Assembly (NCBI RefSeq): GCF_900114315.1
Contig: NZ_FOSQ01000004.1
Span: 135,725 to 199,724, forward strand
Reading direction: 5' to 3'
DNA length: 64,000 nt
Source of the DNA: Falsiroseomonas stagni DSM 19981
GTDB lineage: Bacteria; Pseudomonadota; Alphaproteobacteria; Acetobacterales; Acetobacteraceae
Every line of letters starts with the position of its first letter. Within the stretch, counting starts at the first letter, position 1. The notes under the pieces were generated by a model. That model saw nothing but the letters and a program-made list of their open reading frames with translations, had not been told where the DNA came from and did not search any database. Of the stretch, positions 18,846 to 28,389 are shown in pieces. The position numbers and the translations under genes are program-made.

Positions 18846-20348
18846 ATGCGCGGTGTCCTGACGCTTCTCGCGCTTCTCGCGGCGGTCGCACCCGCCGCGG
18901 GACAGCCGCTGCGCATCGGCCTGAAGGACGACCCCGACATATTGGACCCGACGCTGGCGCGCACCTTCGCCAGCCGCACGGTCTTCATCGGGCTCTGCGA
19001 CAAGCTGTTCGATGTGGATGACAAGCTGGGGCTGGTGCCCCAGCTCGCCACCGGCTGGTCCTGGGCGGACCAGCGAACGCTGCGCATCACGCTCCGCCCC
19101 GGCGTCACCTTCCATGACGGCCGCCCGATGGATGCGGAGGCCGTGCGCCATTCGCTGCATCGCCACCTGACCATGCAGGGCAGCTTCCGCCGCGGCGAAC
19201 TCACCAACCTCCAGGCGATCGAGGTGGTGGACCCGCTGACCATCCTGCTCCGCCTCGATGCCCCCTCCGGCGCCTTCCTGTCCCAGCTCTCCGACCGCGC
19301 CGGCATGATCCTGAGCCCCGCGGCGACGGAATCCATGGGTCGTGAATTCGGCCGCGCCCCCGTCTGCGCCGGCCCCTTCCGCTTCGTGGAACGCATCGCC
19401 CAGGACCGCATCGTCCTCGACCGCTTCCCGCAATACTGGGACGCGGCCCGCATCCACATCCCGCGCGTGACCTTCCAGGCCATCCCGGACAACACCGCGC
19501 GCCGTGCCAACCTCCAGGCCGGCGCGCTCGATGTCGCGATGCAGGTGGAGCCGGATGACGTGCCCGCGCTCCGCCGCAACGCGCGCCTCCGCATCGCCCA
19601 GGCCGAGGAACTCGGCTACCAGGTCATCACCTTCAACATCGCCAACGGCCCGCGGTCCCGCACGCCCTTCGGCCAGGATGCCCGGATCCGCGCGGCGTTC
19701 GAGGCCGCGATCGACCGGCAGGCCATCAACCAGGTGGTCTATGGCGGCCAGTACACGCCCACCGTCCAGCCCGTGCCACCGGCCTCCCCCTACCACCTCC
19801 GTGCCATCGGGCCGGTGCCGGGCAGGGACCTCGACCGCGCCCGCGCGCTTCTGCGCGAAGCCGGCGCCACGACACCCGTCTCCCTCTCGCTGACCGTCCC
19901 CAACAGCCCGGACCTGCGGCAGGTGGGGGAGATGATCCAGGCCATGGTGCGGGAAGCGGGCTTCGACCTCCGCCTCAACGCCATGGAATACGCCTCCGGC
20001 CTCGCCGCCTCGAACCGCGGGGATTTCGAGGCTTCGCTGACCGCCTGGTCCGGCCGCCCCGATCCCGATGGCAACATCTACCACGGCGCCCACAGCCGGG
20101 GTGCCACCAACGAGGGCAAGTACGCGGACCCCGAGGTGGACCGCCTGCTGGACGAAGCGCGCGCGGAGACCGATCCGCCGAAGCGCCTCGCGCTCTATGA
20201 CGCCGCCTGGCGCATCGCCATCGGGCGGGACCGCAGCCGGATGTATCTCTGGCACCGCATGAACATCACCGCCTACAGCGCCCGTGTCCGCGGCTTGCAG
20301 GCGCATCCCGATGGCCTCATCCGCCTGCAGGATGTTCGCCTTGACTGA
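18846..20348 (+). CDS. ABC transporter substrate-binding protein, family 5 (second tandem paralog)
   Basis: A 500-residue receptor starting at the ATG at 18846, 11 bases after the stop of its paralog. The signal peptide is short (about 20 residues, ending APAAGQ). Mature start LRIGLKDDPDILDPTLARTF matches the paralog almost residue for residue, and similarity continues to the C-terminus (PDGLIRLQ). It therefore arose by tandem duplication rather than independent recruitment. The divergent patches between the copies lie in what should be ligand-facing loops, but this would need a structural model. Confidence 0.9.
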   Translation: MRGVLTLLALLAAVAPAAGQPLRIGLKDDPDILDPTLARTFASRTVFIGLCDKLFDVDDKLGLVPQLATGWSWADQRTLRITLRPGVTFHDGRPMDAEAVRHSLHRHLTMQGSFRRGELTNLQAIEVVDPLTILLRLDAPSGAFLSQLSDRAGMILSPAATESMGREFGRAPVCAGPFRFVERIAQDRIVLDRFPQYWDAARIHIPRVTFQAIPDNTARRANLQAGALDVAMQVEPDDVPALRRNARLRIAQAEELGYQVITFNIANGPRSRTPFGQDARIRAAFEAAIDRQAINQVVYGGQYTPTVQPVPPASPYHLRAIGPVPGRDLDRARALLREAGATTPVSLSLTVPNSPDLRQVGEMIQAMVREAGFDLRLNAMEYASGLAASNRGDFEASLTAWSGRPDPDGNIYHGAHSRGATNEGKYADPEVDRLLDEARAETDPPKRLALYDAAWRIAIGRDRSRMYLWHRMNITAYSARVRGLQAHPDGLIRLQDVRLD

Positions 20349-20375
20349 CCATCTGACCCAAAGGATCGCCTGACC

Positions 20376-21319
<944 letters not shown>

Positions 21320-21323
<4 letters not shown>

Positions 21324-22207
21324 GCACCACCGTCGCCACCAAGGCGCCGCCGCTGGAGCGCGGCCAATCCCCCGCCCGCCGCGCCGTCCGCCGTTTCCTG
21401 CGCCACAAGCTGGCGGTGGCGGGCCTGGTGGTGGTGCTGTCCTTCATCCTGATCGCGGCGCTGGCCCCCTGGATCGCGCCCTACGACCCCATCGCCACCA
21501 GCTGGTCCAACATCCGCAAGCCGCCCTCAGCGCTGCACTGGTTCGGCACGGATGAGAACGGGCGGGACGTGCTGTCGCGCCTGATCTGGGGGGCGCGGGC
21601 GTCCCTCATGGCCGGCGTCATCTCCGTGCTCGGCGCGGTGCTGATCGGCGTGCCCATCGGCCTGCTTGCGGGCCTGGCGGGGGGCTGGGTGGATGCGACG
21701 ATCTCCCGCATCGCGGATGCCATGCTCTCCGTCCCCTTCCTGATCCTGGCGATCGCGCTGGCGGCCTTCCTCGGCCCGGCGCTGGAGAATGCGATGATCG
21801 CCATCGCCATCACCGCCAGCCCCGTCTTCGTCCGCCTGGCCCGCGGGATGGCGCTGGATGCGAAGAGCACGGATTGGGTGGAGGCATCGCGCGCGCTCGG
21901 CAACCCGCCCTGGCGCATCGCCTTCGTCCACGTCCTGCCCAACATCATCCCGCCCCTGCTGGTGCAATCCACGCTGGCGATCGCGGAGGCGATCATCGCC
22001 GAGGCTTCCCTCAGTTTCCTCGGCCTCGGCCAGCAGCCGCCGGCGCCGTCCTGGGGGTCGATGCTCAACAGCGCCCAGCGTTTCCTCGATGGCGCGCCCT
22101 GGCTCGCCATCGCGCCGGGCGCTGCCATCTTCATCGTGGTGCTCGCCTTCAACCTGGTCGGCGACGGGCTGCGGGATGCGCTGGATCCCCGCGCCGACAG
22201 GCGCTGA
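21320..22207 (+). CDS. Peptide-type ABC transporter permease (DppC-like)
   Basis: A 295-residue permease starting at the ATGA overlap at 21320. A hydrophilic N-terminus with RRFLRHKLAVAGLVVV precedes helix 1. HWFGTDENGRDVLSRLIWG is the family signature, the contact loop reads DWVEASRALGNPPWRIAF, and the C-terminus ends NLVGDGLRDALDPRADRR. The last five codons and stop form the first unit of a four-copy tandem repeat (22191-22282), so the coding end itself has been amplified. Confidence 0.93.
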
Positions 22208-22282
22208 AGGCAAGGGCGCCGACAGGCGCTGACGGCAAGGGCGCCGACAGGCGCTGAAGTCAAAGGCGCCGACAGGCGCTGA
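22191..22282 (+). repeat. Four tandem copies (period 25 bp) of the stop-spanning palindrome of the permease gene
   Basis: The 17-bp core GCGCCGACAGGCGCTGA occurs at 22191-22207, 22216-22232, 22241-22257 and 22266-22282. GCGCC and GGCGC form a 5-bp stem with loop GACA, and TGA follows in each copy. The first copy is the actual end of the gene. Because 25 is not a multiple of 3, successive copies place TGA in different frames. A tandem terminator or translational safety stop is possible. Confidence 0.85.
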
Positions 22283-22296
22283 GGGGCGGGGGGCGC

Positions 22297-22824
22297 TCAG
22301 CCCCCCAGCCTTGCGGCATAGTCCTGCTTCAGCCGCAGCCACCCCGGCCAGAAGGGCGGCGGCAGCCGCTCCTCCGCCACCGCGACCAGCACATCCAGAT
22401 GGGCGTGCCAGCCCGCGCTGACATTCAGCAGCGTCGCGCGCTCCGCCACCCGGCGATGCGTCAGGGTCAGCAGCACATGGCCCCCGGCAGGTTCCAGCAG
22501 GAAGGTCACGCCGCCCGTGCTGCCCCATTCGATGGCCAGCAGCCGAGGCGCTTCCAGCGCCGTGATGCGGCTCCGCATCCGGTGCTCCGCCGGGAAGCCT
22601 TCCGGCCGGGCGCCGGCGCCGCCGCTGAGGTCGTCGTTCCGCCAGACGAATTCGAACTCGGCGCCGACGCGCATCTCCATCTCGCCGGCCGCCAGCCATT
22701 GCCGGCGCAACGCGCCCTCCGTCAGATAGGCCCAGACCCGTTCGATGGGGCCGGGGAGCAGGCGCTGGATCGTCAGCGTGGAATCGGCATCCACTACGCC
22801 ATGGGTATCGAGCAGGTCGCTCAT
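22297..22824 (-). CDS. SRPBCC-fold (AHSA1-like) protein
   Basis: A 175-residue START/Bet v1-like protein of the AHSA1 branch. Typical features are RLLPGPIERVWAYLTEG near the N-terminus and the VGAEFEFVWRND segment of the cavity strand. The C-terminal helix includes LNVSAGWHAHLDVL, which is common in ArsR-partnered members. The ATG at 22824 overlaps the ArsR stop (ATGA), so the two are co-translated. Such ArsR/AHSA1 pairs are widespread; the lipophilic ligand or reaction is unknown. A longer frame upstream is antisense-like within arsR. Confidence 0.88.
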   Translation of the reverse strand: MSDLLDTHGVVDADSTLTIQRLLPGPIERVWAYLTEGALRRQWLAAGEMEMRVGAEFEFVWRNDDLSGGAGARPEGFPAEHRMRSRITALEAPRLLAIEWGSTGGVTFLLEPAGGHVLLTLTHRRVAERATLLNVSAGWHAHLDVLVAVAEERLPPPFWPGWLRLKQDYAARLGG

Positions 22825-23186
22825 CCTTCGTCTCCCTTCGGGGTCCGGTTGCGCATCGCCTCCTCCTCCCGGAGCAGGCGTTCGAGCACGTCGAGCCGGC
22901 CGGTCCAGAAGCCCTCGTAGAAGGCCAGCCAGCGATGGGCGGAAGCCAGCGGCCCGGGCGCCAGCCGGCACCAATGGGTGCGGCCCCGGACCTCACGGTG
23001 GATCAGCCCGGCCCGTCCCAGCGCCTGGATGTGCCTGGACGCGGCGGCGAGGGACATGGCAGCCGGCGCGGCCAGGTCGCCGACCGTCCGCTCCCCCGCC
23101 GCCAGGTCCTGCAGCATCCGGCGCCGCGTGGCATCGCCAAGGGCGCGGAAGACGCTGTCGAGGGCTGCCGGTTCTGATTCAACCAT
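22821..23186 (-). CDS. ArsR-family winged-helix repressor
   Basis: A 121-residue regulator if started at the ATG at 23186 (MVESEPAALDSVFRALGDAT). The helix-turn-helix region is AAPAAMSLAAASRHIQALGR, and GRTHWCRLAPGPL follows, the region of the wing and effector side. No thiolate metal site of the ArsR/SmtB type is apparent, as in the SdpR/YgaV-like subgroup coupled to AHSA1 proteins. A TTG at 23222 would add 12 residues but has its SD-like AAAGG immediately adjacent. The ATG lies inside an operator and about 7 bases after a good -10, suggesting leaderless translation. Confidence 0.85.
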   Translation of the reverse strand: MVESEPAALDSVFRALGDATRRRMLQDLAAGERTVGDLAAPAAMSLAAASRHIQALGRAGLIHREVRGRTHWCRLAPGPLASAHRWLAFYEGFWTGRLDVLERLLREEEAMRNRTPKGDEG

Positions 23187-23236
23187 GTAGTTGAATATCG
23201 GCTGCGCCGATCTGTCAGTCAACCTTTATGTTGACT
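23177..23236 (-). promoter_or_regulatory. Autoregulated arsR promoter with two palindromic operators 40 bp apart
   Basis: Operator 1 (23177-23196): ATTCAAC and GTTGAAT arms with a 6-bp centre, covering the arsR ATG. Operator 2 (23217-23236): AGTCAAC and GTTGACT arms with a 6-bp centre. Minus-strand -35 TTGACT (23217-23222) lies in operator 2 and -10 GATATT (23194-23199) in operator 1, separated by 17 bp. The expected transcription start falls at or next to the ATG. Both promoter elements would be covered by bound repressor. Confidence 0.7.
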
Positions 23237-23246
23237 ATCAGCGGCA

Positions 23247-25166
23247 CTACCGCGCCGTCGCCTCCGCCACCGCGGACTGGATCGCGGGGTGCAGGTCCCG
23301 CAGCCGCATGGGCTTGGCCAGCAGCCCCGCCAGCCCCGCCGCCCCGCAGCGTTCGCGCAGCGCCGGGTCGGGCTGTTCGGAGGTGCCGATGATCGGCACC
23401 GCCGCCCGCCGCGCCGTGATGCCGCGCAGCCGCGATGCCATCTCCCACCCATCCGGCGCGTCGAGGTCCAGCATCACCACGTCGAAGGGATGGTCCCGCA
23501 GCGCCGCGGCCGCCGCTTCCCCGTCGCCCACGGCGGTGACGGCATGGTCCAGCTGCCGCAGCAGGGCGCCCGCCGCGGTGCGGTGGCTCGGCAGCGTCTC
23601 CACCACCAGCACGCGCCGCCCGCCCGACGCCTCCATCCGCGCCTGCGCCGGCAGGCCGAGCGGCAGTTCGAACCAGAAGGTGCTGCCAAGGCCGGGCTGG
23701 CTGTCGAAGCCGATCCGCCCCCCCATCAGCTCCACCAATTGGCGGGAGATCGCGAGGCCGAGGCCGGAGCCGCCATAGCGCCGCGTCGTCGACATCTCCG
23801 CCTGGGCGAAGCGTTCGAAGAGCTGGGGCCAGGATTCCCGCGGGATGCCGATCCCGGTATCGGCCACCTCCACCCGCAGCCTGCCGCCGGCGGGCAGCGG
23901 GATCCACCGCGCGCGGATGCGGATCTCCCCCTGTTCCGTGAACTTCACCGCATTGCCGGCCAGGTTCACCAGCACCTGCGCCACCCGCATCCGGTCCGCC
24001 AGCATCTGCCGCGGCAGGTCGGGCGCCATCTCCACCGTCCAGCCCACGCCCTTGCGCAGCGCGGCGGCGGCCAGGGCGGATAGCGGCTGGGACAGCATCG
24101 GCACAGTCTCCACCGGCGCGGCATCGATCTTCACGCGCCCGGATTCCAGGCGGGAGATATCAAGGATGTCGTTGATGATGCCGAGCAGCAGGTTCCCGCT
24201 GTCGAGGATCACCTGCACCGCCTCCCGGTCCGCCTCGTTCAGCTCGGAGGTCGAGAGGATCTGCGCCATGCCGAGGATGCCGTTCAGCGGCGTGCGCACC
24301 TCGTGGCTCATATTGGCCAGGAACTCGCTCTTCGCGCGGGTCGCGACCTCCGCCTGCTCCTTGGCGTTGCGCAGCAGCACCTCCCGCAGCCTCGCTTCCT
24401 CCAGCAGGGCGCGCTGCCGCGCCTCGCTGGCCGACAGGGCTTCCAGCCTCTCCCGCATCGCGGTCGCCATGGCGATGAAGGTGCTGCCGAGCCGCGCGAT
24501 CTCGTCGCCCGCGCCCTCCCGCGCCGGATGGGCGCGCAGCGCGTGGGGGTTGAGCGGCGTGTCGTAGTCGCCCGCGCGGATCGCCGCCGCCGCCGCCTCC
24601 AGCCGCCGCAGCGGCCGGAACAGCCAGCGGGAGCCCAGCTCCACCACCGGCACCATCAGCGCCACGCAGAGGATCGCCGCCACCACGCCCCCGGTGACGA
24701 GGGCCGCGTGCGCGGCCTCGATCGGCGCCAGCGACATGCCGAAATGCACGGTGCCGAGCTGCTGCCCCGCCATGGTCACCGCCGTCTCGTACACCATCCG
24801 GGTATCGCCATCCGGCATGGCCAGCGGCCTGGCCTGGTGCCGGGGCGTGCCATCCCGGGCCACATCCCAGCCTGCCGCCGCCACCGGCTGCCCGCCCGCA
24901 TCCAGCAGCACCATATGCGCGAAGCTGCCGGCGTTGACGCTTTCCGTGATGATGGCCTGGATGGTGGCGAAGTCCCGCTCCGCCAGCGGCGCCGCCAGCG
25001 CCGCCTGCAGGATCGGCCGGGCGGCCACCGCGCGGCTTTCGAACTGCGCTTCCAGCACCCGCAGCACCAGGCGGTCCTGGATCATGGTCAGGGCCGCCGC
25101 CAGTGCCACCAGCGCGCAGGCCGCCAGCGTGAACAGCTTCAGGCGGAAGGGGATGCTCCGCAGCAT
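23247..25166 (-). CDS. Hybrid sensor histidine kinase with degenerate receiver domain
   Basis: A 639-residue membrane kinase. Helix 1 is at about 9-29, a periplasmic sensor of about 120 residues follows, helix 2 is at about 153-175, then HAMP. The H-box is FLANMSHEVRTPLNG with His288. The ATPase shows NLAGNAVKFTEQG (N-box), VADTGIGIP (G1) and GGSGLGLAIS (G2). A C-terminal receiver domain has the phosphoacceptor Asp567 in MLDLDAP and Lys618, but the usual acidic pair near its start is VVET, leaving one acid. The start is the ATG at 25166; upstream starts would overlap the receptor gene. Downstream of a PhnD-like receptor by 28 bases, a plausible ligand-sensing partner. Confidence 0.87.
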   Translation of the reverse strand: MLRSIPFRLKLFTLAACALVALAAALTMIQDRLVLRVLEAQFESRAVAARPILQAALAAPLAERDFATIQAIITESVNAGSFAHMVLLDAGGQPVAAAGWDVARDGTPRHQARPLAMPDGDTRMVYETAVTMAGQQLGTVHFGMSLAPIEAAHAALVTGGVVAAILCVALMVPVVELGSRWLFRPLRRLEAAAAAIRAGDYDTPLNPHALRAHPAREGAGDEIARLGSTFIAMATAMRERLEALSASEARQRALLEEARLREVLLRNAKEQAEVATRAKSEFLANMSHEVRTPLNGILGMAQILSTSELNEADREAVQVILDSGNLLLGIINDILDISRLESGRVKIDAAPVETVPMLSQPLSALAAAALRKGVGWTVEMAPDLPRQMLADRMRVAQVLVNLAGNAVKFTEQGEIRIRARWIPLPAGGRLRVEVADTGIGIPRESWPQLFERFAQAEMSTTRRYGGSGLGLAISRQLVELMGGRIGFDSQPGLGSTFWFELPLGLPAQARMEASGGRRVLVVETLPSHRTAAGALLRQLDHAVTAVGDGEAAAAALRDHPFDVVMLDLDAPDGWEMASRLRGITARRAAVPIIGTSEQPDPALRERCGAAGLAGLLAKPMRLRDLHPAIQSAVAEATAR

Positions 25167-25194
25167 GCCAGGCGCAGCCAGGACAGCGCCGAAA

Positions 25195-26049
25195 TCAGGC
25201 GCTGCGCAGGAGGGTGCGGGTCTCCTCCACCACGTCATCCACCTCCGCCAAATCGGCATCGGTCACCGGGCGGATGCCGCGGAAGCCCGTCAGCTCGAAG
25301 AACTGGCGCGCGGCATCGCTGCCGGGGAAGCGGCCGATGCAGGTGGTGATCCGGCGCGCCTCCTCCGGCGGGGTCCCGGCGCCCAGCAGCATCAGGAAGG
25401 CCGGCACGGCGGCGAATTGCTGCCAGACCACCAGCGTGTCCCGCACCGCGGGGCCGATGGCGTTGAACTCGCCCCGGCTCATCACCGCCAGCGGCGTGGC
25501 GGGGCCGGTGAGGAGCTGCGCCAGGCTGTCCTCGTTCCGCGCATGCACGGCGCTGGCGTCCTGCCCGATGCGGATGCCGCGGTCGCGCGCCCAGTGGACG
25601 AACTTCAGCGCCACCAGCGATTGCGGGTTGGTCATGGCGACCTGCCGGCCCCGGATCGCGCCGATGTCGGTGACCGGCCGGTCCCGGTGCGCCACCAGCA
25701 GGCCGGGGATGCGCGGTTCGTAGATCGCGAAGGGGCGCAGCCCCGCATCCTGCTGCGCGACGCGGCCGAGATTGGCCGCCGTCACCACCAGCCCATAGGC
25801 GCCGGCGACCGTCCGTTCATGGAAGGGCGCCAGCCCCGGTGCCGTCACCACCTCCACCGGCCGGGCGAGGTCCTGTTCCAGGAAGGCACGGAAGGGCTGG
25901 TACTGCGTCAGCAGCACGCGGGGGCTGACATTGGGCATGACGCCGAATTGCAGGGGCGCCGACTGCGCGCTGGCCGGGCCGGCCAGCAGGGCCGGCGCGC
26001 CCAGCAGGGCAGCGGCGCCGACCGCCCGTCTTGTCAGGTTCTGGGTCAC
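25195..26049 (-). CDS. PhnD-like periplasmic substrate-binding protein, likely sensor partner of the histidine kinase
   Basis: A 284-residue secreted protein with a Tat-like leader (TRRAVG) and a cleavage site near residue 29 (ASAQ). It starts PLQFGVMPNVSPRVLLTQYQ, the pattern of phosphate/phosphite/phosphonate receptors (PhnD/Phosphonate-bd family). No transporter genes are adjacent; instead a hybrid histidine kinase follows directly in the same direction. Comparable receptor-kinase pairs use the liganded receptor to modulate the kinase's periplasmic domain. The oxyanion specificity cannot be told. Confidence 0.82.
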   Translation of the reverse strand: MTQNLTRRAVGAAALLGAPALLAGPASAQSAPLQFGVMPNVSPRVLLTQYQPFRAFLEQDLARPVEVVTAPGLAPFHERTVAGAYGLVVTAANLGRVAQQDAGLRPFAIYEPRIPGLLVAHRDRPVTDIGAIRGRQVAMTNPQSLVALKFVHWARDRGIRIGQDASAVHARNEDSLAQLLTGPATPLAVMSRGEFNAIGPAVRDTLVVWQQFAAVPAFLMLLGAGTPPEEARRITTCIGRFPGSDAARQFFELTGFRGIRPVTDADLAEVDDVVEETRTLLRSA

Positions 26050-26229
26050 TGCCCTGCGTCTCCCTCCGCTGCCGTCCTGGTCCGGCGATCATTCTGGCAC
26101 GCAATCGGCCCGGACGCAGCCATTCTCGCGCCGCCGCCTTTCCGAGGTCAAAACAGGGCCTGTCCTGCCCGCAACTTGCCGCAAGCGGGGCTTGATGCCG
26201 CCTGGCGAAGGGGCGATCTCTGGGACGCC
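26050..26229. other. Divergent spacer between the PhnD-like gene and the small membrane protein gene
   Basis: About 180 bases containing both promoters in principle. I see only a short CTTG-CCG-CAAG symmetry and no strong -35/-10 pair. No gene is supported. Confidence 0.4.
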
Positions 26230-26406
26230 ATGCGCGACACCGCCCCCCCTCCCGATGCCACCCGAGGCCTGGAAGCCCGCCCGCGCCGCCTGGCGCGGCC
26301 GCGTATCCTGCTGCCCGCCATTCCCTGGCCGGTCCGGCGGGTGGCGGGCATGTGGCTGCTCGGCCTGACGCTCTGGATGGCCTGCATCCTGGCGCTGTTC
26401 CGATGA
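26230..26406 (+). CDS. Small single-span membrane protein heading the XpaC/TelA operon
   Basis: A predicted 58-residue protein: a basic, Pro/Arg-rich N-terminal half, then one hydrophobic helix (about residues 40-57, AGMWLLGLTLWMACILALF). The stop overlaps the ATG of the XpaC-like gene (ATGA), which argues that it is a real first cistron. The ribosome site is weak (GGGA 4 bases before the ATG, AAGGGG further upstream). I do not recognise a family. It could anchor or regulate the two downstream proteins at the membrane. Confidence 0.55.
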   Translation: MRDTAPPPDATRGLEARPRRLARPRILLPAIPWPVRRVAGMWLLGLTLWMACILALFR

Positions 26407-27173
26407 ACCAGGCGGGCCCCGGCTGGCACCGCCCGGATGCCTGGCGCGATGCGCGCGCGAAGCTGGAAGACCAGGCCGGGCGCTTCCGCGCCGGCACGCG
26501 CGGCCTGCTGCTGCCGCTCTTCACCTGGCCGCTGCTGCCGGATGCGGTGATCGAGATCGCGCGCGGCAACACGCGGGGCGTCGTTGCCGCCGCGCTCGGG
26601 GTCGGCCTGCCGCTTCTGGCGGTGCGGATTCTGCGGCGGGGCAGGGCAGGGGATACGCGCCGCGCCGCCGTGATCGTCGCGGTCGCCACCGGCCTCATCG
26701 CCGGGCTGGGCGCGCAGATGGCCGCGCCGCTGGCCGTGCTGCTGGCCGCCGGTGCCTGGGCCGGCACCCGCCTGTTGTATGACGGCGCGGTGCCGGAAGT
26801 GGAGGCGCCGGAACCCCCCGCCGCCCCCGGCCCGCTGGACGATGCCCGCGCCCGCCTGGCCCGCATCGCCGCGGTGCCGAGCCTGGCCGGCGTCACCGGC
26901 GCCATCGCCGCCGTGCTGGATGACCTCGATGCCCGGCCGGACCGGCTGCCGCTGGCCCGCCGTTTCCTGGCCGTCCACCTCGATGGGCTGGACCGGATCG
27001 CCGACCGCCTGGAGGCCGGCGCCGAGCCGCCGCCCGGCATGGCGCCCCTGCTGGCGGACCTCCAGACCGCCGCGGAGGACCTCCGCGCCCGGCTGCGCGC
27101 GGAGGAGAGTGCGGCCCTCGAGATCCAGGTGAAGGTGCTGGCCGACCGGCTGCGCCAGGAAGGATACGCATGA
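26403..27173 (+). CDS. XpaC-like protein (5-bromo-4-chloroindolyl phosphate hydrolysis family)
   Basis: A 256-residue protein with an N-terminal hydrophilic part, about two to four hydrophobic segments between residues 40 and 140, and a C-terminal cytoplasmic helical region with RFLAVHLDGLDRIADRLE. That C-terminal pattern and the position directly before a TelA gene match the XpaC family. In other bacteria XpaC and TelA genes are paired and linked to toxic-anion and envelope stress; no enzymatic activity is established. Coupled by ATGA overlaps to both neighbours. Confidence 0.7.
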   Translation: MNQAGPGWHRPDAWRDARAKLEDQAGRFRAGTRGLLLPLFTWPLLPDAVIEIARGNTRGVVAAALGVGLPLLAVRILRRGRAGDTRRAAVIVAVATGLIAGLGAQMAAPLAVLLAAGAWAGTRLLYDGAVPEVEAPEPPAAPGPLDDARARLARIAAVPSLAGVTGAIAAVLDDLDARPDRLPLARRFLAVHLDGLDRIADRLEAGAEPPPGMAPLLADLQTAAEDLRARLRAEESAALEIQVKVLADRLRQEGYA

Positions 27174-28252
27174 GCACCACCCAGCCGACCGCGACGCCCG
27201 CCCCCGGCACGCCGGCTCCCGCGATCGAGGATCTGGCCCGCCAGATCGACCTCTCCGACCCCGGCTCCATCCTCCGCTTCGGGCAGCAGACGCAGACGCG
27301 CGCCCAGGCCGCGGCGGATGCGATGCTGGAAGGGGCGAGGAACCAGGAGACGGGGGAGGCCGGGCGCACCCTGTCCTCCCTGCTCGCGACCCTGCGCGGC
27401 TTCGATGTCACCAGGCTCGACGAACGCCCCGGCTTCTTCGCCCGCGTCTTCACCAAGGCCGGCGCGGAAGTCACCGGCATCATCCAGAAGTATGAGACGG
27501 TGAAGGGCCAGATCGAGGGGATCGGCGACAGGCTCGACACCCATCGCACCCGGCTGCTGGAGGATGTGGAGCGGCTGGAACGCCTCTACCAGGCGACGCT
27601 CGAATGGTTCCATGCCCTCGGCGACCACGTCCAGGCCGGAGAGGCCGTGCTGGCCCGCACCGACCAGGAAGCGATCCCGGCCATGGAAGCCGCGCTCGCC
27701 GCCAATCCCGGCGACGATCTGGGGCCGCAACGGCTGCGGGACCTGCGCGGCGCGCGGGACGAGTTGGACCGCCGCGTGCATGACCTGCGCCTGACCCGCC
27801 AGGTGGCGATGCAGGCGCTGCCCTCGATCCGGCTGATCCAGGAGAATGACAAGGCGCTGGCCAGCAAGATCCACTCCGTGCTGGCCAATACCGTGCCGCT
27901 GTGGCGCCAGCAGCTCGCCCAGGCGTTGGCCATCCACCGGATGCGCGAAGCCGGCGCCGCCGTGAAGCAGGCCACCGACCTGACCAACCAGCTGCTGACC
28001 GCGAATGCGGAGACGCTGCGCCGCGGCAATGCGGAGGCGCGGACGGAGCTGGAGCGCGGGATCTTCGACCTGGCCGCCGTGCAGAAGGCCAATGCCGCGC
28101 TGGTCGCGACCATCGAGGATTCGCTCCGCATCGCCGATGAGGCCCGCGGCCAGCGCGCCCGCGCGGCGGAGGAACTGGCCAAGCTGGAAGGCGACATCCG
28201 CCGCGTGCTGGTCCAGGCCAAGGCCGGCGCGCCGGTCACGCGGCCGGTCTAA
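27170..28252 (+). CDS. telA: TelA-family protein (toxic anion resistance family)
   Basis: A 360-residue mostly helical cytoplasmic protein. Family features include IDLSDPGSILRFGQQTQ near the N-terminus, VTGIIQKYETVKGQIEGI in the middle, and the conserved SIRLIQENDKAL and VPLWRQQLAQALA segments. Length matches TelA. It forms a unit with the XpaC-like gene (ATGA overlap) and the small membrane protein. TelA was named from tellurite resistance plasmids, but the general role appears to be in envelope or antimicrobial tolerance, so the name should not be read as proof of tellurite resistance. Confidence 0.85.
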   Translation: MSTTQPTATPAPGTPAPAIEDLARQIDLSDPGSILRFGQQTQTRAQAAADAMLEGARNQETGEAGRTLSSLLATLRGFDVTRLDERPGFFARVFTKAGAEVTGIIQKYETVKGQIEGIGDRLDTHRTRLLEDVERLERLYQATLEWFHALGDHVQAGEAVLARTDQEAIPAMEAALAANPGDDLGPQRLRDLRGARDELDRRVHDLRLTRQVAMQALPSIRLIQENDKALASKIHSVLANTVPLWRQQLAQALAIHRMREAGAAVKQATDLTNQLLTANAETLRRGNAEARTELERGIFDLAAVQKANAALVATIEDSLRIADEARGQRARAAEELAKLEGDIRRVLVQAKAGAPVTRPV

Positions 28253-28389
28253 CGGGCGTCCGGGGCGTGGCCTGCGCCACGTCGCCCGGCCCGTCGGTCA
28301 ACCTCCCCCGGCGCCGCGCGAATGCGCGTTGCGCCCTCGTGCCTTCCCGGGCCAGATGGCGGGCAAGAACACCAGGGAGGATCACCGTC

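Noticed and set aside
22191-22282. CRISPR array
   Set aside because: The repeat period is 25 bp with only about 8 bp between cores that are nearly identical; there are no unique spacers and no cas genes.
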